A DNA stretch of 64,000 bases from Micromonospora antibiotica (GTDB taxonomy: Bacteria; Actinomycetota; Actinomycetes; Mycobacteriales; Micromonosporaceae): assembly GCF_017599305.1 (NCBI RefSeq), contig NZ_JAGFWR010000006.1, positions 124,001-188,000 on the forward strand, written 5' to 3'. Position 1 is the first letter of the stretch, and each line of letters begins with the position of its first letter. The notes under the pieces are model-generated. The model saw only the letters and a program-made list of their open reading frames with translations. It had not been told where the DNA came from and did no database searches. Positions 52,839 to 61,830 of this stretch are shown here, piece after piece. The position numbers and the translations under genes were made by a program.

Positions 52839-54376
52839 GTGCCACCCCGCACCGCCCCGGCGACGGGCCGGTCGGCCAGGACCGACCCGTCGTCGAGGCG
52901 GTCGACGTCAGCAAACGGTTCGGTTCCACGGTCGCCCTGTCCGGGGCTGGGATCATGGTCCGGCCCGGTGAGACCCACGCCCTGGTGGGCCGCAACGGCG
53001 CCGGCAAGTCGACGCTTGTCGGCATCCTGACCGGGTTGCTGGCCGCCGACGGCGGGGCGGTCGCCTTCGACGGGCGTCCCGCCCCACCACTGGCCGACCG
53101 GGACGCCTGGCGGCAACGGGTGGCGTGCGTCTACCAGAAGTCGACGATCATCCCGACCCTCACCGTGGCGGAGAACCTGTTCCTCAACCGGCACGCGCGC
53201 TCCCGCAGCGGACTGATCCGCTGGTCGAGCCTGCGACGGGAGGCCGAACAGCTGCTGGCGGCCTGGTCGGTCGAGGTCGACGTACGCCAGCCGGCCGCGA
53301 CGCTCTCGGTCGAGCAGCGGCAGTTCGTGGAGATCGCCCGCGCGTTGTCCTTCGGTGCCCGGTTCATCATCCTCGACGAACCGACCGCCCAGCTCGACGC
53401 CGCCGGCATCAGCCGCCTGTTCACCCGGATCAGGGACCTGCGGGCGCACGGCGTGACGTTCCTGTTCATCAGCCACCACCTGCAGGAGATCTACGAGTTG
53501 TGCGACCGGGTCACGGTCTTCCGCGACGCCCGGCACGTCGTCACCGCCCCGGTCGCCGAGTTGAGCCGGCAGGCGCTGGTCGCCGCGATGACCGGGGAGG
53601 ACGTGACGATGCCGGAGGCCGACCGTCGGCCCCTGACGTCCGACGCGCCGGTGCTGCTGTCGGTACGGGACCTGGTCACCTCGTCCGGCGCCGAGATGTC
53701 GATGCAGGCCCGGGCGGGCGAGGTCGTCGGCCTCGCCGGGGGCGGCGGCAGCGGCAAGGTCGAGGTCGCCGAGGCGATGGTCGGTCTCGCCCGCCCGGTG
53801 GGCGGGACGGTCAGCCTGGCCGGCCGGGTGTTACGACCGGGCAATGTGCCCGACGCCCTCGCCGCCGGGGTGGGGCTGGTGCCGCAGGACCGGCACCGGG
53901 AGGGTCTGGTGCCGTCGTTGTCGATCGCGGAGAACGTCACGATGACCGTGCCGGACCGGATCGGACGGTACGGCCTCATCTCGCCGGCCCGTCGCGACGC
54001 CCTGGCCCGGGACACGATCGCCGACCTGACGATCAAGGCGGCCGGGCCGCAGGTGCCGGTCGCCGAGTTGTCCGGCGGCAACCAGCAGAAGGTCGTCATG
54101 GGCCGGGCGCTGGCCAACGACCCGCGGCTGCTGGTGCTGATCACACCCACCGCCGGGGTCGACGTGCGGTCCAAGCAGACCCTCCTCGGGGTCGTCGAGG
54201 ACGTACGGCGGCGCGGCGCCGCCGTGCTGGTGGTCTCCGACGAACTCGACGACCTGCGCATCTGCGACCGGGTGCTGGTGATGTTCCAGGGGCGGGTCGT
54301 CGGCGAGATGGCCCACGGCTGGAGCGACAACGATCTGGTAGCCGCCATGGAAGGGGTGGACATCCACCATGTCTGA
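52835..54376 (+). CDS. Sugar ABC transporter ATPase with altered second Walker B
   Basis: This 513-residue protein starts at ATG 52835, overlapping the stop of the binding-protein gene. The N-terminal nucleotide-binding domain is intact (GRNGAGKST, LSVEQRQFVEIARAL, FIILDEPTAQLD). In the C-terminal domain the signature LSGGNQQKVVMGRALANDPR is kept and the Walker A still has Lys (GGGGSGKVE). The Walker B reads LLVLITPTAGVDV where LDEPTRGVD is expected, so both the Asp and the catalytic Glu are lost. Family members usually lose the second Walker A instead. One-site ATP hydrolysis is expected. The permease gene overlaps its end by 8 bp. Confidence 0.92.
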   Translation: MSATPHRPGDGPVGQDRPVVEAVDVSKRFGSTVALSGAGIMVRPGETHALVGRNGAGKSTLVGILTGLLAADGGAVAFDGRPAPPLADRDAWRQRVACVYQKSTIIPTLTVAENLFLNRHARSRSGLIRWSSLRREAEQLLAAWSVEVDVRQPAATLSVEQRQFVEIARALSFGARFIILDEPTAQLDAAGISRLFTRIRDLRAHGVTFLFISHHLQEIYELCDRVTVFRDARHVVTAPVAELSRQALVAAMTGEDVTMPEADRRPLTSDAPVLLSVRDLVTSSGAEMSMQARAGEVVGLAGGGGSGKVEVAEAMVGLARPVGGTVSLAGRVLRPGNVPDALAAGVGLVPQDRHREGLVPSLSIAENVTMTVPDRIGRYGLISPARRDALARDTIADLTIKAAGPQVPVAELSGGNQQKVVMGRALANDPRLLVLITPTAGVDVRSKQTLLGVVEDVRRRGAAVLVVSDELDDLRICDRVLVMFQGRVVGEMAHGWSDNDLVAAMEGVDIHHV

Positions 54377-55406
54377 GACGCTGTCCACCGGCAAGGCGTC
54401 GCCTCCGGTGCCGCCACCGAGCCGACCGCCGTCGCGGCACCTGACTCTCGCCCGGCTGCGGGACCTGGCGCTGGTGCCGGCGATCGTCGCGGTGGCGATC
54501 GTCGGGTGGATCATCAGCCCGGTCTTCCTGAGTTCCGACAACGTCATCAACGTGCTGCAGAGCATGTCGGAGATCGCCATCCTGGTGCTGGCCCAGACGA
54601 TCGTGCTGATCACCGGCAAGATGGACCTGTCGCTGGAGAGCACCTTCGGGCTCGCCCCGGGCATCGCCGCCTGGCTGGTCGTCGATCCGGCCCTCACCCG
54701 GGGGCTGGGGCTCGGCCTGCTGCCGGACGCCTGGGCGGTGCCGGTGGTGCTGCTGGTCGGGGCGCTGGTCGGGGCGTTCAACGGGCTGCTCATCGTCCGG
54801 TTCGGGCTCAACGGCTTCATCGTGACGCTGGGCATGCTCATCATCCTGCGGGGACTGCTCACCGGCATCTCCGGTGGCCAGACCTTCTTCGCGCTGCCCG
54901 GGTCGATGACGTACCTCGGTTCGACGAGCTGGTTCGGGGTGCCGGCCTCGATCTGGGTGTCGCTGCTGCTGTTCGCCGTGGGGATCGTGGTGCTCGGTCA
55001 CACCCGTGCCGGGCGGGCCTTGTACGCCATCGGCGGCAACGCCGACGCGGCCCGGGCCGCGGGCATCCGCACCGACCGGGTGCTGTGGGTCGCGCTCATC
55101 GTGGCCAGCGTGCTCGCCGCTCTCGCCGGGCTGCTGATCAGCGGCCGGCTGGCGGCGGTGCCGGCGGCCCAGGGTGACGGCGCGATCTTCCAGGTCTTCG
55201 CGGCGGCGGTGATCGGCGGGGTCAGCCTCAACGGCGGCAAGGGCAGCGTCTTCGGCGCGTTCACCGGTGTCCTGCTGCTCTTCATGATCATTAATGTGCT
55301 GACCCTGGCCGGGGTACCGGCACAGTGGACGAACTTCCTCAACGGCGCGGTCATCCTGGTCGCCCTGGTGGTCTCCCGCATCACCGGCGGCAAGGCACAG
55401 ACCTGA
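54369..55406 (+). CDS. CUT2-family sugar ABC permease
   Basis: This 345-residue protein starts at ATG 54369, inside the last codons of the ATPase gene. About ten membrane helices carry the family blocks ILVLAQTIVLITGKMDLSLE, GAFNGLLIVRFGLNGFIVTL and, near the end, FAAAVIGGVSLNGGKGSVFG. The cytoplasmic N-terminus of about 30 residues is Pro/Ser-rich. It is the only permease of this operon, so the channel should be a homodimer, unlike the two-permease system at 34.9-36.8 kb. Confidence 0.93.
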   Translation: MSETLSTGKASPPVPPPSRPPSRHLTLARLRDLALVPAIVAVAIVGWIISPVFLSSDNVINVLQSMSEIAILVLAQTIVLITGKMDLSLESTFGLAPGIAAWLVVDPALTRGLGLGLLPDAWAVPVVLLVGALVGAFNGLLIVRFGLNGFIVTLGMLIILRGLLTGISGGQTFFALPGSMTYLGSTSWFGVPASIWVSLLLFAVGIVVLGHTRAGRALYAIGGNADAARAAGIRTDRVLWVALIVASVLAALAGLLISGRLAAVPAAQGDGAIFQVFAAAVIGGVSLNGGKGSVFGAFTGVLLLFMIINVLTLAGVPAQWTNFLNGAVILVALVVSRITGGKAQT

Positions 55407-55481
55407 CCCACCCCGATCCCGCGCGCCACGCCCACGAAGCGGGCCGCAGACCCAGCACCGTTCCCCCCTCCAGGAGTTCCG

Positions 55482-56807
55482 TTGACTGAACGCATCACCT
55501 CGGTGGACACGATCGACGTCCGCTTCCCCACCTCCGTGCACCGCGACGGGTCGGACGCGATGAACCCGTTCCCCGACTACTCCGCCGCCTACGTCGTCCT
55601 GCGGACCTCGGCGGACGCCGAGGGGCACGGGCTGGTCTTCACGGTGGGACGCGGCACCGAGATCCAGGTCGCCGCCGTCCGGTCGCTGGCCGCGATGGTG
55701 ATCGGCCAGCCGGTCGACGAGCTGGTCGCCGACCCGGGGGCCCTCGCCCGCCGGCTCGTCGGCGACAGTCAGATCCGTTGGCTCGGCCCGGCCAAGGGGG
55801 TCGTGCACATGGCCGCCGGTGGCCTGGTCAACGCGGTCTGGGACCTCGCCGCCCGGCGGGCGGGCAAGCCACTGTGGAAGCTGCTGGCCGACCTCACCCC
55901 CGAACAGCTCGTCGCCCAGGTCGACTTCCGTTACCTGCGCGACGCCCTCACCGAGGACGAGGCGCTCGCGTTGCTGCGGCGGGCGGGCGACGGTCGGGCC
56001 GAGCGGGAACAGCGGCTACTGGCCGAGGGGTATCCGGCGTACACCACCACCCCGGGGTGGTTGGGCTACGACGACGAGAAACTGGCCCGGCTCTGCGCGG
56101 AGGCGGTCCGCGACGGCTACCAGCTGATCAAGCTCAAGGTCGGCGGGGACCTGACCGACGACGTACGCCGGATGGGCATCGCCCGGCAGGCCGTCGGGCC
56201 GCAGATCCGCCTCGCCGTCGACGCCAACCAGATCTGGGGGGTGCCCGAGGCGATCGGGTGGATGCGGCAGCTGGCCGCGTACGACCCGTACTGGATCGAG
56301 GAGCCGACGTCGCCGGACGACATCCTCGGGCACGCCGCCGTACGCAAGGCGCTCAGCCCGGTCCGGGTGGCCACCGGTGAGCACGTGCACAACGCGGTGA
56401 TGTTCAAGCAGCTGCTCCAGGCCGACGCCGTCGACGTGGTGCAGATCGACGCCTGCCGGGTCGCCGGGGTCAACGAGAACCTGGCGGTCCTGCTGCTCGC
56501 CGCGCACTTCGGGGTGCCGGTCTGCCCGCACGCCGGTGGGGTCGGGCTGTGTGAGCTGGTGCAGCACCTGGCGATGTTCGACTTCGTGGCGGTCAGCGGC
56601 AGCACCGACGACCGGGCCATCGAGTACGTCGACCACCTGCACGAACACTTCGTCGACCCGGTCCGGGTCACCGGCGGGCGGTACCTGGCACCCACCACCC
56701 CGGGGATGAGCGCGGAGATCCTGCCGGCCTCGCTGGCCGCGTTCCGGTTCCCGGACGGCCCGCAGTGGGTCGACGCATCGGTGCCGGCGGAAGCGCCCAT
56801 CCCATGA
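55482..56807 (+). CDS. fucD: L-fuconate dehydratase (enolase superfamily)
   Basis: The start is TTG 55482 behind AGGAG, giving 441 residues. The protein matches the FucD/ENOSF1 family along its whole length, including [47 protein letters not shown] and GYPAYTT. Catalytic residues fall almost exactly at the known positions: Lys217 and Lys219 (LIKLKVG), metal ligands Asp247 (DANQ), Glu273 (EEPTSPDD) and Glu300 (TGEH), and His350 ([14 protein letters not shown]). It should dehydrate L-fuconate to 2-keto-3-deoxy-L-fuconate in the cytoplasm. Related acid sugars such as D-arabinonate or L-galactonate are possible. The lactonase start overlaps its stop. Confidence 0.94.
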   Translation: MTERITSVDTIDVRFPTSVHRDGSDAMNPFPDYSAAYVVLRTSADAEGHGLVFTVGRGTEIQVAAVRSLAAMVIGQPVDELVADPGALARRLVGDSQIRWLGPAKGVVHMAAGGLVNAVWDLAARRAGKPLWKLLADLTPEQLVAQVDFRYLRDALTEDEALALLRRAGDGRAEREQRLLAEGYPAYTTTPGWLGYDDEKLARLCAEAVRDGYQLIKLKVGGDLTDDVRRMGIARQAVGPQIRLAVDANQIWGVPEAIGWMRQLAAYDPYWIEEPTSPDDILGHAAVRKALSPVRVATGEHVHNAVMFKQLLQADAVDVVQIDACRVAGVNENLAVLLLAAHFGVPVCPHAGGVGLCELVQHLAMFDFVAVSGSTDDRAIEYVDHLHEHFVDPVRVTGGRYLAPTTPGMSAEILPASLAAFRFPDGPQWVDASVPAEAPIP

Positions 56808-57685
56808 TCATCGACGCGCACCACCACCTGTGGCGACCGGAACGCGGGTACACCTGGCTCGACGCGCCGGAACTCGCCACCATCCGGCGACCGTTCACCC
56901 CGGCGGACCTGACCACCGAGCTGGCCGCCGCCGGGGTGGCCGGCACCGTGCTGGTCGAGGGCGGTCGCTGCCATCCCGACGAGGCGGCCGAATTCCTCGG
57001 CTACGCCGCCGACACCGCACCGATCCTGGCGGTGGTGGCCTGGCTGGACGTCGCCGCCGACGACGTGCCCGCCACCGTCGGGCGGTACCGCCGGCTGCGC
57101 GGCGGCGAATACCTGGCCGGGGTGCGTTCACAGGTGCAGGGCGAGGCGGACCCGGACTACCTCGACCGGCCCGACGTGCGTCGCGGGCTCGCCGCGCTCG
57201 CCGCCGCCGGGCTGGCGTTCGACCTGGTGATCCGCGCCGACCAGCTCCCGGCGGCGGCACGGGCGGCCCGGGCGGTGCCGCAGCTCCGGTTCGTCCTGGA
57301 CCACCTCGGCAAACCCCGGATCGACGAGGGTACGGCCGGGCTGCGGCGCTGGCGCGGCCCGCTGGCCGCGTTGGCCGCCCAACCCAACGTCACCGCCAAG
57401 CTGTCCGGCCTGGTCACCGAGGCCGGCCCGGACTGGTCACCGGACGAGCTGCGCCCCTTCGTCGAGGTGGCGGTCGCCGAGTTCGGTGCCGAGCGTCTGA
57501 TGTTCGGGTCGGACTGGCCGGTATGCCTGCTCAGGTCGGACTACGCCGGGGTGGGGCGGGCGTTGACCGCGGCGCTGCCCCCGCTGTCGGACCGGGAACG
57601 GCACGAGATCCTCGCCGGCACCGCCGTACGCACCTACCGGTTGGCCGACCGGGTCGCGGCGCTGCTCCCGGCGCGGCCCGCGTGA
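56804..57685 (+). CDS. L-fuconolactonase-type amidohydrolase
   Basis: This 293-residue protein starts at ATG 56804, overlapping the dehydratase stop (ATGA). It is an amidohydrolase-superfamily TIM barrel of the COG3618 group: [10 protein letters not shown] (metal-site HxH), [26 protein letters not shown] and [12 protein letters not shown] (catalytic Asp). Members hydrolyse sugar lactones such as L-fucono-1,5-lactone. Coupling to L-fuconate dehydratase makes that the best assignment. The pathway order would be dehydrogenase, then this lactonase, then the dehydratase. Confidence 0.92.
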   Translation: MIIDAHHHLWRPERGYTWLDAPELATIRRPFTPADLTTELAAAGVAGTVLVEGGRCHPDEAAEFLGYAADTAPILAVVAWLDVAADDVPATVGRYRRLRGGEYLAGVRSQVQGEADPDYLDRPDVRRGLAALAAAGLAFDLVIRADQLPAAARAARAVPQLRFVLDHLGKPRIDEGTAGLRRWRGPLAALAAQPNVTAKLSGLVTEAGPDWSPDELRPFVEVAVAEFGAERLMFGSDWPVCLLRSDYAGVGRALTAALPPLSDRERHEILAGTAVRTYRLADRVAALLPARPA

Positions 57686-57700
57686 TCCCGGCCGGTGGGC

Positions 57701-58396
57701 TCACCCGTTCGCCACCTTGGCGGCCAGCACCGTCCGCAGCCATGCCTCGGAGGTGTTGACGTGCAGCAACGCACTCGCCTGCGCGAGCAGTTGGTCGCGC
57801 GAGCGCAGCGCGAGGTAGATCGCGTGGTGCTCGTCGATCGTCGTGTGCGCGGAGTTGCTCTCGATCAGCCCCCGCCACACCCGGGCCCGCAGCGTACGGC
57901 CGGACAACCCGTCCAGCAGCGAGGTGAGGGTCTCGTTGCCGGTGGTCGCGACGACGGTGTGGTGGAAGGCCGTGTCGAACCGGATCAGCTGCTCCGCGTC
58001 GTCGGCCGCCGCCCGCATCTGCTCCAGGATGGCGCTGAGGTCGTCGAGTTGGGCGTCGGTCATCCGCAGCGCCGCCAGGCCGGTCGCCATCGGTTCCAGC
58101 AGCCGCCGCACCTCCATGACCTCCAACAGCGTGTCGTCGCGCAGCAGCTCCACCGCGACCCCCAGCCCCTCCAGCAACAGCCGGGGGGCGAGGCTGGTGA
58201 CGTACGTCCCGTCGCCGCGTCGTACGTCGAGCACCCGGGCCGATTCGAGGACCTTGACCGCCTCCCGGACCCCGCTGCGCGACAGGCCCATCTGTTCGGC
58301 CAGCTGCGGCTCGGGGGGCAGCCGGGCCCCCGGCGGCAGCTCACCACTCTGGACCATGCTCCGGATCTTCGCGATCGCGTCGTCGGTCAGTGCCAT
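57701..58396 (-). CDS. GntR-family (FadR subfamily) transcriptional regulator
   Basis: The start is ATG 58396 after AAGGGGA, giving 231 residues; the frame extends upstream but is non-coding there. The N-terminal winged helix reads GELPPGARLPPEPQLAEQMG then LSRSGVREAVKVLESARVLD, and the C-terminal all-helical FCD domain (about 85-220) contains the metal-binding pattern FHHTVV plus later His residues. It is divergent from the mutarotase/dehydrogenase pair. The palindrome ACATCGGATGT lies centrally in the 173 bp gap, and a near copy overlaps the transporter promoter. It should repress both units until a sugar acid or its derivative binds. Confidence 0.93.
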   Translation of the reverse strand: MALTDDAIAKIRSMVQSGELPPGARLPPEPQLAEQMGLSRSGVREAVKVLESARVLDVRRGDGTYVTSLAPRLLLEGLGVAVELLRDDTLLEVMEVRRLLEPMATGLAALRMTDAQLDDLSAILEQMRAAADDAEQLIRFDTAFHHTVVATTGNETLTSLLDGLSGRTLRARVWRGLIESNSAHTTIDEHHAIYLALRSRDQLLAQASALLHVNTSEAWLRTVLAAKVANG

Positions 58397-58480
58397 CCGC
58401 GTCCCCTTCTGGCCGGTCCGTCGGGCGTCGTCACGACGGTCCGTGCGCGGCGGGCGACGACAGCCCACCCCAATATAGAG

Positions 58481-58491
58481 ACATCGGATGT
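58481..58491. promoter_or_regulatory. FadR-type operator ACATCGGATGT
   Basis: This perfect palindrome (five-base arms, one central base) lies midway between the GntR-type start (85 bp) and the mutarotase start (79 bp). The related site ACGTCTGATGT overlaps the -10 element of the transporter operon at 51387-51397. Confidence 0.6.
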
Positions 58492-58569
58492 TTTCCCCGG
58501 CTCCGGTCACCCCCGGGTACCGCACACCCGGCCGGCCGGAGAACGCCACCGCAACCGGAAGGGTACGAC

Positions 58570-58905
58570 GTGCAACGCTACGGCTGGCTGATCCGGCTCC
58601 GACCGGAGCAACGCGAGACCTACCTTCGGCTGCACGCCGCCGTGTGGCCCGACGTCGAGCAGACGCTGCGCGCGGCGAACATCCGCAACTACAGCATCTT
58701 CCTGCACCACGACTTGCTGTTCGGCTACTACGAGTACGTCGGTGCCGACCACGACGCCGACCAGCGCCGCATCGCCGACGACCCCCGTACCCGGCAGTGG
58801 TGGACGTTGACCGATCCATGCCAGGAATCGCTCGCCGAACCCGGCTCGGGGCACTGGTGGGCCCCGATGCGCGAGGTCTGGCACCTGACCGAGGAGGCGT
58901 CATGA
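58570..58905 (+). CDS. L-rhamnose/L-fucose mutarotase family protein
   Basis: This 111-residue protein starts at GTG 58570 with GGAAGGG upstream. It is a ferredoxin-like dimeric barrel of the RhaM type: RYGWLIRLRPEQRETYLRLH and AAVWPDVEQTLRAANIRNYS, with the conserved His22-region and a C-terminal WWAPMREVWHL tail. It interconverts alpha and beta anomers of 6-deoxyhexoses so the dehydrogenase receives the right anomer. The next gene starts inside its stop codon. Its presence supports L-fucose, or less likely L-rhamnose, as substrate of the locus. Confidence 0.9.
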   Translation: MQRYGWLIRLRPEQRETYLRLHAAVWPDVEQTLRAANIRNYSIFLHHDLLFGYYEYVGADHDADQRRIADDPRTRQWWTLTDPCQESLAEPGSGHWWAPMREVWHLTEEAS

Positions 58906-59927
58906 ACCACAGCGCACACTACGTCGGCGACAACACCTTCGTCGTCGAGCCGACCGCGATCGTGCCGCCCGGCCCCGGCCAGGTACGCATCGACGTCGCG
59001 TACACCGGGATCTGCGGCACCGACCTGCACATCGCGCACGGTGCGATGGACCAGCGGGTGCGGGTGCCGGCGGTGATCGGCCACGAGATGTCCGGTCGGA
59101 TCGCCGAGACCGGCCCGGGGGTCGAGGACCACCGGGTGGGCGATCCGGTGACCGTGATGCCGCTGGACTGGTGCGGCGAGTGCGCCGCCTGCCGGGCCGG
59201 CCACAGCCACATCTGTCACCGGCTCACCTTCGTCGGCATCGACTCCCCCGGCTCGATGCAACAGTCCTGGACGGTGCCCGCGCGGATTCTCGTGCCACTG
59301 CCCGGGGACCTGCCGCTGACCCACGCCGCCCTGATCGAGCCGACCGCGGTGGCCGTGCACGACGTACGACGCTCCCGGCTCACCGCCGGTGAACACGCGG
59401 TGGTCATCGGGGCCGGCCCGGTCGGCCTGCTCATCGGCACGGTCGCCCGGGCCACCGGCGCCGAGGTGACCGTGCTCGAACTCGACCCGCGTCGCCGCGC
59501 GCTCGCCACCGAACTCGGGCTGCGCACCGTCGACCCGGCGACGGTCGACGTCGCCCGGCACGTCCACGAGACGACCGGTGGTGCCGGGGCCGCCGTGGTC
59601 TTCGAGGTGTCGGGGTCGGCCGCCGGGGTCCGCACCGCGACCGACCTGCTCGCCGCGCGCGGTCGGCTGGTGATCGTGGCGATCCATCCCACCCCCCGGG
59701 AGGTGGACCTGCACCGGGTCTTCTGGCGTGAACTGGAGATGATCGGCGTCCGGGTCTACGAACGCGGGGACTACACCGAGGCCGTCCGGTTGGTGCACAC
59801 CGGACAGGTGCCGGCCACCCGGCTGATCACCCGGATCGTGCCGTTGGCCGAGGTGGCCGAGGCGTTCGGGGCCCTGGCCACCGGCGGCGAGGTGAAGATC
59901 CTGGTGGACTGCGGGGGCGTGGGCTGA
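58902..59927 (+). CDS. Zinc-dependent medium-chain sugar dehydrogenase
   Basis: This 341-residue protein starts at ATG 58902, overlapping the mutarotase stop. Catalytic zinc ligands are in ICGTDLH and IGHEMSG. The structural zinc site has four Cys in CGECAACRAGHSHIC. The NAD-binding loop is VIGAGPVGLLIGT with an acidic residue after the second strand (TVLELDPRR), suggesting NAD+. It resembles threonine/sorbitol dehydrogenase-type enzymes. In this locus it could oxidise L-fucose to the lactone or oxidise 2-keto-3-deoxy-L-fuconate at C4. I cannot decide between these. Confidence 0.9.
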   Translation: MNHSAHYVGDNTFVVEPTAIVPPGPGQVRIDVAYTGICGTDLHIAHGAMDQRVRVPAVIGHEMSGRIAETGPGVEDHRVGDPVTVMPLDWCGECAACRAGHSHICHRLTFVGIDSPGSMQQSWTVPARILVPLPGDLPLTHAALIEPTAVAVHDVRRSRLTAGEHAVVIGAGPVGLLIGTVARATGAEVTVLELDPRRRALATELGLRTVDPATVDVARHVHETTGGAGAAVVFEVSGSAAGVRTATDLLAARGRLVIVAIHPTPREVDLHRVFWRELEMIGVRVYERGDYTEAVRLVHTGQVPATRLITRIVPLAEVAEAFGALATGGEVKILVDCGGVG

Positions 59928-60017
59928 ACCCGCACGTCGGGTAGCTGCCCTACCCCCCGGGGGTACGGCGAGTTCGACCGGGCCGGGAGCCGCCGCCCGG
60001 TCCGGCGTTGCCACAGG

Positions 60018-60037
60018 TACCTTGTTGTGACAAGGTA
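60018..60037. promoter_or_regulatory. Palindrome in front of padR-type gene
   Basis: TACCTTGTTGTGACAAGGTA has perfect eight-base arms around TGTG and ends five bases before the ATG of the PadR-type regulator. Autoregulation is likely. Confidence 0.65.
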
Positions 60038-60042
60038 GCCGC

Positions 60043-60366
60043 ATGCAGACCGACCCCAAGCTCGTCGCGCTGCGACGCGGCCTGCTCGAACCCCTCGTCC
60101 TGGCCACCGTCGAGTCCCGGCAGCGGTACGCGGCGGAGATCCTCTCCGCACTCCAGGAAGCCCGCTTCCCCACCCAGGAGGGCACGCTGTATCCGCTGCT
60201 GAGCAAGCTGCGCCGCGACGGGCTCGTGCAGCACGAATGGCGTGAGTCGCCGTCCGGCCCGCCCCGGAAGTACTTCTCCCTCACCGGGGCCGGCACGGCT
60301 CAGCTCGCCGCGTTCCGCGAGCACTGGAACGAACTCACCCACATGATCAACACGATCGGACGATGA
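60043..60366 (+). CDS. PadR-family transcriptional regulator
   Basis: This 107-residue protein starts at ATG 60043. It has the PadR winged helix: LRRGLLEPLVLATVESRQRY, AAEILSALQE and TQEGTLYPLLSKLRRDGLVQ, followed by the wing GPPRKYFSLTGAG. The short C-terminal helix would mediate dimerisation. It forms a two-gene unit with the PspC-domain gene (4 bp gap), an arrangement often seen in actinobacteria. The palindrome just upstream suggests autorepression. Confidence 0.92.
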   Translation: MQTDPKLVALRRGLLEPLVLATVESRQRYAAEILSALQEARFPTQEGTLYPLLSKLRRDGLVQHEWRESPSGPPRKYFSLTGAGTAQLAAFREHWNELTHMINTIGR

Positions 60367-60370
60367 CTCC

Positions 60371-60910
60371 GTGGACGACCCGACCACCATCCGGCTCACC
60401 GGCCACCACACGGCCTTTCCCGCCACCGGCGACGCCCGTGCCGCCCTGCGGCGGTACCTCGACGAGGCGCACCGCGCGCTGCGCGGCGACCAGGACACCG
60501 ACGAGGACGCCGACGACGTCGTCCGAGACCTCGAAGCCGCGATCGGCGACCGCCTGGGCGCCCTCACCGGGCCCGGCCGCGCCCCGGTGACCGGTGCGCA
60601 GATGGCAGCGATCCTGGACGGGTTCGGCCCGGTCCGCCCGGCAGGTCCCCCACCACCCGCCGCCGGACAGCGCCCGCGGGGCCGGTTCTGGTGCCGGATC
60701 GACGAGGGGAAGTGGTTCGGCGGCGTCTGCCTCGGCATCGCGGCGTACGGCGACTTCCGCGTCGACTGGGTCCGCACCGTCGTGCTGCTGCTCACCCTGG
60801 TCACCGGTGGACTACTCGGCATCCCGTACCTGGTCCTGCTGCTCGTACTCCCCACCGTCCCGACGGTCGCCGACTACCGACGCCGACGGGACGCGCCGCG
60901 CCCCGCGTGA
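60371..60910 (+). CDS. PspC-domain membrane protein
   Basis: This 179-residue protein starts at GTG 60371. The N-terminal half (about 20-90) is acidic and helical, resembling the DUF1700-like companion domains that often follow PadR regulators. Residues about 105-165 are a PspC domain: RIDEGKWFGGVCLGIAAYGD, then the membrane helix TVVLLLTLVTGGLLGIPYLV. A short basic tail ends the protein. It is probably an inner-membrane stress protein controlled by the PadR regulator. Confidence 0.85.
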   Translation: MDDPTTIRLTGHHTAFPATGDARAALRRYLDEAHRALRGDQDTDEDADDVVRDLEAAIGDRLGALTGPGRAPVTGAQMAAILDGFGPVRPAGPPPPAAGQRPRGRFWCRIDEGKWFGGVCLGIAAYGDFRVDWVRTVVLLLTLVTGGLLGIPYLVLLLVLPTVPTVADYRRRRDAPRPA

Positions 60911-60990
60911 GCCGGCGGTCCCGGCGGACGTGGCACGGCCGCCGCCGGTCGGGGCCACGCCCGCCGGGCCGACCGTGTGATGATCAGAGC

Positions 60991-61773
60991 GTGCGGGTGG
61001 TGCTGGCGACCGACGCGGGACATCCCGGTCGCCCCAACGAGGACTTCGCCGGTGCGGTGGCGGCCGGGCTGGTGCTGGTCGACGGCGCGGGTGGCGTTCC
61101 CGGTGCCGACCAGGTCTGCCGCCACGGTGTGGCCTGGTACGCCAACCGGCTCGGTGGCGCCCTGCTGGGCGGGTTGTCCGCGCAGCGGAGCCTGCGGGAG
61201 GTCCTGGCGGAAGGGATCGTCCAGGTCACCGACGTCCACCGGGACACCTGCGACGTCACCCACCCGAGCAGCCCGCACGCCGCCGTGGCGATGCTCCGGT
61301 TCTCCGACGACCTGGTCGAGCACCTGGTCCTCGGGGACGCGGTGGTGGTCGTCGGGCGGGCGTCCGGTGCGCCGGTCGTCGCCCATGACCCCCGCGAGGT
61401 GGTGATCGCCCGGTCCTTCGAGCGCCGGCTGGTGGGCGTCGCCGCCGGCAGCGAGGAGTACCGGCGGCTGCTCCGCGAGCTGCGGGGGCACCGCAACAAG
61501 CCGGGCGGTTTCTGGGTGGCCAAGGACGACCCGCAGGTGGTGGCCGAGGCGGTCACCGGCAACCACCCGGCGGGCGAGGTGACGCTGGCGGCGCTGCTGA
61601 GCAATGGTGCGAGCCGACTCGTGGACACCTTCGGGCTCACCGACTGGGCGGGACTGCTGCGCCTGCTGGACCACGGTCCGGCCGAGGTGATCCGACAGGT
61701 CCGGCAGGCCGAGGACCGGCACGGCGTCGCGACCGACGACGCGACGGTCATCTGCCGCAGCCGAGCCCTGTGA
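60991..61773 (+). CDS. PP2C-like serine/threonine phosphatase-like protein
   Basis: The start is GTG 60991, giving 260 residues; no strong ribosome site is seen and the message may be leaderless. The opening VRVVLATDAGHPGRPNEDFA and LVLVDGAGG match the first motifs of PP2C-type phosphatases (RxxNED, DGxGG), although DG-A-GG is slightly altered. Later segments (FSDDLVEHLVLGDAVVVV and ATDDATVICRSRAL) match the GDS and DD/N metal-binding blocks. A metal-dependent protein phosphatase or a divergent non-enzymatic relative is likely. It stands alone between the PspC and ROK genes. Confidence 0.75.
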   Translation: MRVVLATDAGHPGRPNEDFAGAVAAGLVLVDGAGGVPGADQVCRHGVAWYANRLGGALLGGLSAQRSLREVLAEGIVQVTDVHRDTCDVTHPSSPHAAVAMLRFSDDLVEHLVLGDAVVVVGRASGAPVVAHDPREVVIARSFERRLVGVAAGSEEYRRLLRELRGHRNKPGGFWVAKDDPQVVAEAVTGNHPAGEVTLAALLSNGASRLVDTFGLTDWAGLLRLLDHGPAEVIRQVRQAEDRHGVATDDATVICRSRAL

Positions 61774-61830
61774 CATCGGGATCCTTGTATACTCGGCTCG
61801 GCCGACCTAACAGCCCCTGGCAGAGAAGCA

